The notes under the pieces are model-generated. The model ran no database searches, had not been told where the DNA came from, and saw nothing but the letters and a program-made list of their open reading frames with translations. 64,000 nucleotides of DNA from Pseudofabraea citricarpa (lineage: Eukaryota; Ascomycota; Leotiomycetes; Helotiales; Dermateaceae). The position numbers and the translations under genes are program-made. The stretch lies in NCBI GenBank assembly GCA_029641185.1, contig JAPWGK010000003.1:2294001-2358000 (forward strand), given 5' to 3'. This document shows positions 57,290 to 64,000 of this stretch, one piece after another. Every line of letters begins with the position of its first letter. The first letter of the stretch is position 1.

Positions 57290-58429
57290 ATGTCTCGCAC
57301 TCTCAAGATCGCCGCAGCCCAAATGGGTCCTGTCCACCTCACGTCAAAACGAGAAGAGACCATCCAGCGCATGCTCACGCTCTTACAATCAGCGTCCAAG
57401 TTAGGAGCCCAGGTGGTCCTCTTCCCAGAAACCGCATTGACGACCTTCTTCCCACGGCATCTGATCAATGATCCCACCGAGCTGGAGAGCTACTTCGAGC
57501 ACTCCGACTCGCTGCCAACCTCAGCCAACACCAAGCCTCTCTTCGACGAAGCCCAGCAACTCGGCATCGACATCTCAGTCGGCTTTGCCGAGCGGACCGA
57601 CGACGGCAAGGGGTACAACACGTGCATCTACTACTCGAGCAAGGCGGCGCGCGTGGTGGCCAAGTATCGAAAGGTGCACCTGCCGGGCACGAAGGAGCCC
57701 TTCCCAGACCCGAACGCCGTCAACCAGCTGGAGAAGCGGTACTTCGAGCCGGGCAACCTGGGATTCCAAGCCTTCCGCGCGCCCGACCTCGTGCCGGGCG
57801 CTGCGAAGAAGGGCGCCGAGCAGAAGGCCGGCTCCGGGGATCCTATCTTGGGCATGATGATCTGTAATGACCGGCGCTGGGCTGAGGGCTGGAGGTGCTA
57901 TGGTCTCCAAGGTGTCGAGATCGTGCTGTGTGGCTATAATACCGCTGGCTGGGCGCCGGATCTCTGGGGCACGAGGAAACCGATGACTCCTGAGGAGGCC
58001 GAGACGGATGCCGTCTTCCATCATAAACTCGTCATGCAGGGCAATTCCTACATGAACAGCTGCTTCTCTGTTAGTGCTGCGAAGGCTGGCTTGGAGGATG
58101 GCAAGTATGATCTGATTGGCGGCAGTTGTATTACTAGTCCTGAGGGACATGTGCTGGCTGAGGCGAAGGGGAAGGGTGATGAGATTGTGTTTGCCGAGAT
58201 TGATCTGGAGGACTGCCGACAAGGGAAGGAGAAGGTATGTTTTCTTTTTTTTTTTCTCATGTTTTTTTCTTCTGGTTTCTTCCTCTATTCGATTTGAGGT
58301 GGAGTTCCTGCGTGAATGAATGAACATGGCTAACTGTTCTAGACTTTCGACTTTGATAGGCATCGCCGGATCGATCAGTACGGACCTATTACTACCCAGA
58401 CGGGTGTGATAGAACCGGAGTATCTGTAG
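57290..58429 (+). CDS. N-carbamoyl-D-amino acid amidohydrolase (carbamoylase)
   Basis: A nitrilase-superfamily enzyme releasing a D-amino acid, CO2 and ammonia from N-carbamoyl-D-amino acids. The model is 57290..58234 and 58343..58429, 343 aa. The catalytic triad is Glu47 (FPETALTTFFPR), Lys128 (KYRKVHLPG) and Cys192 (MMICNDRRWAEGWR). The segments ALTTFFPR, LEKRYFEPGNLGF and ICNDRRW match the bacterial (Agrobacterium-type) D-carbamoylase rather than eukaryotic beta-ureidopropionase. Compared with that enzyme there is an insertion of roughly 20 residues (about 163-184) before the cysteine. The second exon adds the normal C-terminal strand (TFDFDRHRR). Third codon positions are strikingly GC-rich from 57600 to 57830. 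Likely cytosolic. Confidence 0.93.
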
Positions 58430-58788
58430 CAGTTGGATGGAAGGCGAAGAAAAACGTAGAAGCTCAGAGCTTTAGTCGATAGATATAATACCACTAGTTA
58501 AACCAAGTAGAGGATGTTCTCTGGCCCCGATTTTGCTTTCTCTTCATCTCAAGAACGCTCCTTGAAATTTTAACCGATTTGGGTTTGTATATCTGGCTAG
58601 ATAGGTAGTTGTATATTGCTTATTGTTTGTTTGTTGCTTGTATGTGGTGGCGACCTCAGGACAACTCTGAAGACCATCTATTATCAATACATGCCAGAGA
58701 CAGCTAGAAAACAGACCATTTCATTCACTTGATTGATCCATCTGGTCTCCACTCGATTCTTTGAACAACGGTGAATTCTGAATTACAA
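58430..58788. other. Convergent 3' flanks carbamoylase / racemase
   Basis: A 359-bp spacer between two convergent stop codons. No gene is seen. Confidence 0.6.
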
Positions 58789-59589
58789 CTAAAGCCAATC
58801 CTGACCTCTTGCCCGCCTTCCAGCTAACGAACTCCTGTAAATACCTCCCTTCGCCGTAACGTGCCCTTCCCGAACCAAACCGATCAGAATCTGCACGCCA
58901 ACACCGACGCCATCGATGACCTGAGCCGTAGCCTCCTTCGCCCCGACCGCCTCCTCGCACTTGATCTTCATCTCCGTCATGCCAGCACAGCCCAGGGCGA
59001 TACAATCAGCACCCTTCTGCTCGACGAGTCTCTTGGCCGCATCAGCCATCAGGCCCAGGACGTGTTCCTTGGGGAGGCTCTCCAGCTCCAGCACGCCGAG
59101 GCCCGTGACCTCGCAGCCCGAGGAGAAGCCATCGAGGCCGTAGTAGCGGATGGCATCCTCGTGCATGATCTTGCTCCTCCCGCCCGTGGCGACGACGCCC
59201 AGCCGGCCGCCCAGCATGCGCGCCGCGTACAGGGCCGCCTCCATGATGCCGATGACGGGGCCCGCGAGCTCTTCCCTCAGCGCGTTGATGAGCGGGTGCG
59301 CGCTGAAGCACGCGACGAGGAAGCCATCGTACCGCGACGCAATTGGCACCACGGCCCGGATGGCTGCAGCTGCCGAGAGCACGCCGTCCAGGTGCCCTTC
59401 GATCGCGGACGGTGTGGGGTGCGGACTCGTGAAGCCCGTCACGCTGCAGTATGGCGGCAGCGTGCTCTCGAGCGAGCGCAGACACGCCTTCGTCATCGAC
59501 GCCGTGCCGTTCGGGTTGATGAGCAGGATGTTGATCGGCCGCGTGGATGACCCCGTGACTGACGGGAGATCAAGTGCTCCTTCCGACAT
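58789..59589 (-). CDS. Hydantoin racemase (Asp/Glu racemase superfamily, DCG1/HyuE-like)
   Basis: A cofactor-independent racemase expected to interconvert L- and D-5-substituted hydantoins so that a D-selective hydantoinase can use both. Single exon, 266 aa. The two catalytic cysteines are Cys94 (LVACFSAHPL) and Cys201 (IALGCAGMTE). The N-terminal INILLINPNGTASMT strand-loop is family-typical. The open frame extends upstream to a GTG at 59721, but the first ATG (59589) gives the normal start. The yeast relative DCG1 lies in the allantoin-degradation (DAL) gene cluster. Here the neighbours are hydantoinase and D-carbamoylase, which makes the hydantoin assignment strong. Codon use is very GC-rich. 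Confidence 0.9.
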   Translation of the reverse strand: MSEGALDLPSVTGSSTRPINILLINPNGTASMTKACLRSLESTLPPYCSVTGFTSPHPTPSAIEGHLDGVLSAAAAIRAVVPIASRYDGFLVACFSAHPLINALREELAGPVIGIMEAALYAARMLGGRLGVVATGGRSKIMHEDAIRYYGLDGFSSGCEVTGLGVLELESLPKEHVLGLMADAAKRLVEQKGADCIALGCAGMTEMKIKCEEAVGAKEATAQVIDGVGVGVQILIGLVREGHVTAKGGIYRSSLAGRRARGQDWL

Positions 59590-60309
59590 GATGGGAGGGG
59601 GGAAGAGGAGGAGGAGACAAGAGATGCTAGACAGATGGGAAGAAGTGAAGTGAAGTGAACTTGGACAAATGGGAGGGGTAATACAGAGGTTGTTGATCGA
59701 TCTGCCTTGATATATATCCACAAGATATGCAGAGCGACGGCCTCTCTACTAGAGCTACGCGACGCGACCAAGGACCAAGGAGATATACAAACCTGGTTTG
59801 AGCGACAGACCTCGGTGGACTTCGCACGAGGTGAGGTGAGATGAGAGGAGCGAGAGAGGAAGAGAGACAGAGATAGATAGCTGCGGGCAAGCGATGCACA
59901 GTTTTATGAAGTCTCGGCCACTCACAACTTTGGCCGGCCAGCTTATGAAAAACAATGAACAGTCAAGCGGATGATGGGCTGACATGACATGACAAGGTCA
60001 GAAGAGCGGCATTGCCGACCCAGCGAGCCCACCTTTGTCGCAAGATCCGTTGTTGACTCTCTCTGGTTTTCTCTCTCTCTGACACCTGGACTCCTGGAGA
60101 CCCAATAATCCCCCGCATTCGGCACTTCCCACCGTCTCATCGTCCCATCTCCGGTAGTAAGTCGTTCTAAGTCGGAATGAACTCGCAACACGCCCGCGAT
60201 CGATCTAGAATAATGCAGATGCAGCAACACAGCGAGACGGGAGACAAGTGACAGACAGACCGTAACCGTGTTCCACCCACTGTCACTGTCTCTGTCTCTG
60301 CCACACCGT

Positions 60310-60333
60310 CACTGCCACTGCCACTGCCACTGC
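60310..60333. repeat. Hexamer repeat (CACTGC)4
   Basis: Four perfect CACTGC units, flanked by degenerate CTGTCT and CACCAC units, in the leader or promoter of the cluster regulator. Confidence 0.85.
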
Positions 60334-60372
60334 CACCACCACAATCAACACCGGCCGCCCGTCTCTCCTGTT

Positions 60373-60387
60373 CTTATCGCTGATAAG
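60373..60387. promoter_or_regulatory. Inverted GATA pair (CTTATC-N3-GATAAG)
   Basis: CTTATC at 60373-60378 and GATAAG at 60382-60387 form a head-to-head pair 3 bp apart, about 155 bp before the regulator start. Paired inverted HGATAR sites are a recognised binding arrangement for AreA/Nit2 nitrogen regulators. Function is inferred. Confidence 0.5.
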
Positions 60388-60539
60388 CCTCCGCCGCTAT
60401 ACTTTTTGGCCATTATTGTTGTTGCCCTCGTTGCCCTGGTTGCCCTCTTGCCCTCTTGCTTGCCTGCTTGCCTGCGTGCTTGCGTGCTGGCGCCGTGCTG
60501 GCTGCTGGCGCCGTGCTTGTTTGTTCACGAACGAAAAAG

Positions 60540-62803
60540 ATGGAACCCTTCGCACAATCGCCCACCGACTTCTTCAACGGCCTGGAGCTTGCTGCGCCGC
60601 CTGTGCAGCCTGGCCCGCGAAGCTACAAGTCCAGGAAGTACCGGCCTTGTGACTTCTGCAGGCTGCGCCAGGTCGCCTGTAAGATTGACCACAGTCCTCC
60701 GTGCCAGTTGTGTGCTTCTCACGGCCGAGGCTGTACCTTCGTGGAGCGGCCAAAGAAAAAGAGGAGGCCCAATGCCTCCAGCGAGATCAATGGCTCTACC
60801 ATCACCGGTACGTAGCTGAAGAAGTCATCTCATCGTGACCCCGGATGAGAGAGAGAGGAAAAGAAAGAGAGTGAGAGAGGTCATTGTACTGATTGGAGCT
60901 TCTCTGCGTGCAGTCCCCCCACAGCCCTTCGACTCGTCTGGCACGCAATTGAGTCCTGGTTTCATGGCCCAGTACAATGCACACCCCTTTGATAGCTTGA
61001 ATGGCCATGACGCCCTTCACGACCACATCTCCCCGACCCAGGGCCATCATGGATCCAGTCAGGATGCTTCACCTGCCTTCCCTCCAGAGACATACTCGTA
61101 TATGCAACAAGGGACACAGGTACGCCCGCTTGATTCGCAGCTGTCGAGGTCCGCGCGCTTCATAGGAGAGACGGGCGAATCCAACCCATATCTCCTGCGG
61201 CACTACCGCTATGATGCCAACGACGAGTGTACCATATCAAAGTTGACATATCGACGAATAAAGAGCTCTGCCAATCACCATGAGGTGCCAGGGAAAGGCG
61301 AGCCGCCAGTGGTCTTTATGCTAGCCGAGGACAGCCTTGCTTCAAAAGGAGAGCCCAGAGTTGAGGACTCGGTATTGGCCCAATCCCGGGGAGAGGTTGA
61401 GGGAATGTTCAGCGAGGATGAAGGAATGAGGCTGATCGGTCTATTCTTTCGCTTCGTGTATCCTTACTTCCCCATCCTTTCCAAGAGTGAGATCTTCTCA
61501 GCAGGATCCATCTCTCCCGCTGTCCTCCACACGCTGCCTCTCTCTTTGCTATCTGCTTTATATGCAACCGCATTGCCGTTTATGCTCTATGACGACCTGC
61601 TGGCAACCACCATTGTACATGCACCACCGCCAGCACATCAGTTGTTTCGTATATCATGGCTCTGTGTTCAACACGAGCTACACACGCCGCGCCTAGCTAC
61701 CCTCCAGGCATGCCTTTTACTACTCCAGAGAGCCCCAACCAATAGATATACTACCGACACACCATGGAAGACCAGTCTTGTTGGGTGGTCTGTAAGTCTA
61801 GCTCAGACGCTCGGTCTCCCACACGAATGTGGTGATTGGACAAGTATACCCCATTGGGAGATCACACTTCGAAAACGTTTATGGTACGGTATGTTTATCA
61901 TGGATAAGTGGGCATCCTTGGGTGCTGGGATGCCCAGTCATATTCACATCGATGACTTTGATGTTCTACCACTATCAGACAACGATCTCGAGGCCATCTC
62001 CTCTGATTCAAACCCATCCAATATCCCAGGGTTCGTAGATCCCGAATCCGGCTCGCATTTCCGTCTGCTGGCAGAGCTCACCTTTATTCTGAGCGATATC
62101 ATGGACCAGTACTATTCCCTCCGTGCTACCCAACGGACCTCCAAAGACTTTACACTCTCATTAGACCTCGCTCGACCTCTGCGTACACGCCTTAAAGTAT
62201 GGAATGATTCGCTCCCACCAGCATTATCCCTGCGTCATGCAGAACGGGTTGATTCTCGTGGCATGGCTCGACTTAGTGGCAACCCGTCTCTATCTTTAGC
62301 ATATATCGTCGCAACCATGACATTATTCCGTGCCCTTTTAAGACCCCTGGAAAACCTCAGCAGCGTGGAAGAAGAGGATCACGGGATCGTAGGGAGCCGA
62401 CTAGCCGTGCGGGCTGGAGCCAAAGAGTGTGCAAAGGAAGTGGTAGAATTCGTCGAGAACCTCGGCCGGGGGGCTCTCGATGCGTTCTGGCATTCATGTA
62501 AGTCCTTTTCTTCCCCTCCCTTCCAATCCCGCTGCCAAAAAGAACCCCCCCGAATCCTAATTCGCTCTAGGGTCGAGAGCCAATTTCGCAATCGCTTCTT
62601 CGTTTCTCATGCAGCTGCTTGTTACTTCAGAGACTGAGGCCGAGTCGAACGAGATCAACGAGTTGGTCGGCCGCTGGAGATGGGCCATGCGCATAGGTAG
62701 CGGCAGTGCGGGGAGCGGGCTGATGAGCCTGGGGCTGTTACGTCTAGATGGGTTGTTGCTAGAGAATGGGACCATTTCCCAGCCGGCTGTTGTTGCTCAA
62801 TAA
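60540..62803 (+). CDS. Zn2Cys6 transcription factor, probable hydantoin-cluster regulator
   Basis: A GAL4-type regulator. The model is 60540..60807, 60914..62497, 62571..62803, 694 aa. The zinc cluster (Cys37, 40, 47, 55, 58, 65: CDFCRLRQVAC then CQLCASHGRGC) is followed by a basic linker (RPKKKRRP). The middle region is the fungal-specific transcription factor domain (FFRFVYPYFPILSKSEIF; RKRLWYGMFIMDKWASLGAGMPSHI). The C-terminus (WSRANFAIASSFLMQLL) appears only after splicing the 73-bp last intron. Position between the racemase and the permease suggests pathway-specific control, by analogy with many fungal catabolic clusters. Its target site is not known. Confidence 0.88.
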
Positions 62804-63321
62804 CAGGAGGCTGCCGCCATACCATACGTTGTCTTTTTTTCTTCTGGTTTTTCTTTGGCCGGAACTATAATAGGTTGGAGTCTGGGAAGGATGTTTGGCT
62901 GGCTGTGGGGCTTTTCACCTCTTCTCCTCTTTCGATATGAAGTGCTTTGGCTTTCTTTCTTTTTTCTTTCTTTTTTCTTTCTTCTCTTTTTGGATCTCCT
63001 TCTCTGCTTTTCTTTACATGCACATACCGAGGTCCTTCCTTGCTTATGGGTGACGACGGAATAAATGACTGAGTGTTGAAGGCGGCTTGTGTACGTTTCT
63101 TTTCGGGTGGATATGGGTAACAAAACATGTCAGATATGCCGGGTTATCTTCTCCTATTTCTCACTACGCACGCATTCATTCTCGTTGCCGGAGGACGAGC
63201 ACGAGCACGGTACACACTAGCCCGGAATAAGGACTTTCGCTTGACGATTAGATATGAACAAGGAATTAAATATATCTACATCTACATCTACCTCTATCTA
63301 TATATATATATATCTTCTGCA
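62804..63321. other. Convergent 3' flanks regulator / permease
   Basis: A 518-bp spacer with a long CTTT-rich pyrimidine tract (about 62950-63000) and an ATCTAC/TA repeat (63273-63313). No gene is supported. Confidence 0.55.
63273..63313. repeat. Hexamer (ATCTAC)n merging into (TA)n
   Basis: Three ATCTAC-type units grade through CTCTAT into about seven TA dinucleotides, just before the permease stop codon. Confidence 0.8.
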
Positions 63322-64000
63322 TTAGAAATTCTTCGACTTCTCACCTACGCCGACCTCTACATCGCTGTGGCTGATGGCCTCGTCGCTCTCGATTCCGTCC
63401 ACCACCTCGTCGTCCTCGTCGAACTTGTCATCCATCTTCCACACCGTGCCCAGCACCCAGTAGACGGTAAAGGCCACCACGGTTCCGATGAGCCAGCTCA
63501 GGCTATACACATAGGTAGCTCCTTTAGGGATTGACAGGTTGCCCGTGGCTCTAGCGAGGCCCGCGAGGTTCGGGGCGATGCCACAGACGAAGGCGACGAA
63601 GGCACGGGGGTTGAAGCCGTGGAAGAAAGTGTAGATGTCATGTCTCTTATACAGGCTCTTGAGGTTGAGATGGCGGGCGCGCAGGATCCAGAAGTCGCAC
63701 ATCATGATGCCGGCGATGGGGCCGAGGAACATGGAGTAGCCGCCGAGGAAGGCCGAGAAGGACGCGGCGCTGTACTGGATGTTCCACGGCGTCGCGGCGA
63801 TGGAGATGATGCAGCAGATGTAGGCGCCGCGGCGCGCGTTGACCCACGACGGGAACCACAGTGCCAGGTCGTGCGAGAACGACACCGAGTTCGCCGAGAT
63901 GTTCGTCCCGACCACGGCGAAGGCCCAGCACAGTGCTGAGAAGAACTGCGCTGCCCGGTTCTCCCATAGCACCGAGACCTGTAGCGGGTTCCATGTCGTC
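63322..64000 (-). CDS. NCS1 family permease (hydantoin/allantoin/uracil type), partial
   Basis: The C-terminal 226 codons of a nucleobase:cation symporter-1 transporter; the N-terminal half lies beyond the right edge. Diagnostic segments are RAAQFFSALCWAFAVVGTNI-SANSVSFSHDLALW, WVNARRGAYICCIISIAATPWNI and GPIAGIMMCDFWILR. About five to six membrane spans are visible, then an acidic cytosolic tail. NCS1 members carry allantoin (Dal4), uracil (Fur4), uridine (Fui1) and, in bacteria, benzyl-hydantoin (Mhp1). Here the cluster makes hydantoins the likely substrate, which is an inference. No intron is needed within the visible part. The reading frame is open at position 64000. Confidence 0.9.
   Translation of the reverse strand, partial: TTWNPLQVSVLWENRAAQFFSALCWAFAVVGTNISANSVSFSHDLALWFPSWVNARRGAYICCIISIAATPWNIQYSAASFSAFLGGYSMFLGPIAGIMMCDFWILRARHLNLKSLYKRHDIYTFFHGFNPRAFVAFVCGIAPNLAGLARATGNLSIPKGATYVYSLSWLIGTVVAFTVYWVLGTVWKMDDKFDEDDEVVDGIESDEAISHSDVEVGVGEKSKNF

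Larger units (their letters stand above)
59590..60539. other. Shared divergent promoter racemase / Zn2Cys6 regulator
   Basis: This 950-bp spacer contains a CACTGC hexamer repeat (60310-60333), an inverted GATA pair (60373-60387) and an imperfect TTGCC/TTGCS-rich repeat (about 60420-60490). No gene is supported. Confidence 0.6.

Noticed and set aside
57575..58363. 262-aa frame antisense to the carbamoylase
   Set aside because: It is the mirror of a GC-rich coding strand, is Arg/Leu-rich without domains, and overlaps a confidently identified gene.
58861..59550. 229-aa frame antisense to the racemase
   Set aside because: Its composition (Arg, Ala, Asp, His) is that of a reverse-strand shadow of GC-rich codons; the racemase on the other strand has intact catalytic cysteines.
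59587..59721. Upstream extension of the racemase frame
   Set aside because: The extension starts at GTG and has low-complexity leader composition; the ATG at 59589 gives the family-typical N-terminus.
1..64000. tRNA genes, rRNA, CRISPR arrays and intact transposons
   Set aside because: I looked for B-box-like sequences, regularly spaced repeats, transposase motifs and long terminal repeats by eye and found none that held up; a dedicated scan would be needed to exclude a tRNA.

Overview
The window reads as nuclear DNA of a filamentous ascomycete (Pezizomycotina). Protein-coding genes are separated by several hundred bases to a few kilobases. Most are split by short introns of about 47-110 bp with GT...CTAAC/CTGAC...AG signals. 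The gene set (NIC96, RNA1, COX17, COG6, NUS1, TRM5, RPE1, a CYP53-type benzoate hydroxylase, Zn2Cys6 regulators, RTA1, LysM) is fungal. A Leotiomycetes-like origin is my guess from protein resemblance, not something I could test. I rebuilt exon structures by hand from reading-frame continuity and splice signals. The window holds 25 genes, 24 complete and one cut by the right edge. No rRNA, tRNA, CRISPR array or intact transposon was recognised.

Layout. 0.5-6.4 kb: nucleoporin NIC96 (-), divergent from a secreted GH18 chitinase (+) that carries a chitin-binding module inside its catalytic domain. 8.7-12.2 kb: an alpha/beta hydrolase with a long disordered N-terminus, and a two-LysM secreted protein. 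13-27 kb is a dense housekeeping block: a large SAM methyltransferase, RNA1 (RanGAP), COX17, COG6, NUS1, an AlkB-type dioxygenase and TRM5. 27.6-40.3 kb is accessory: a Zn2Cys6 regulator, an RTA1 membrane protein, a secreted amidohydrolase, a CYP52-like P450, an F-box-like/ankyrin protein and a small unknown protein. 40.3-44.2 kb is gene-poor with possible gene remains. 44-51.6 kb: RPE1, CYP53 and a 1036-aa conserved-looking unknown. 51.6-54.6 kb is repeat-bearing intergenic DNA.

54.6-64 kb is the most interesting part. It is a compact set of a D-hydantoinase/dihydropyrimidinase, an N-carbamoyl-D-amino acid amidohydrolase, a hydantoin racemase (DCG1/HyuE family), a Zn2Cys6 regulator and an NCS1 family permease cut by the window edge. 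In order and content it looks like a eukaryotic counterpart of the bacterial hyu hydantoin-utilisation operons. The inferred route is: import the 5-substituted hydantoin, racemise it, open the ring, then release the D-amino acid, CO2 and ammonia. GATAAG pairs in both divergent promoters of the cluster suggest nitrogen (AreA-type) control.

Start sites were chosen at ATG codons that keep family-typical N-termini. Several long open frames begin at GTG or TTG and were corrected by finding an upstream exon (NIC96, COG6, NUS1, RTA1, the ankyrin gene, hydantoinase).
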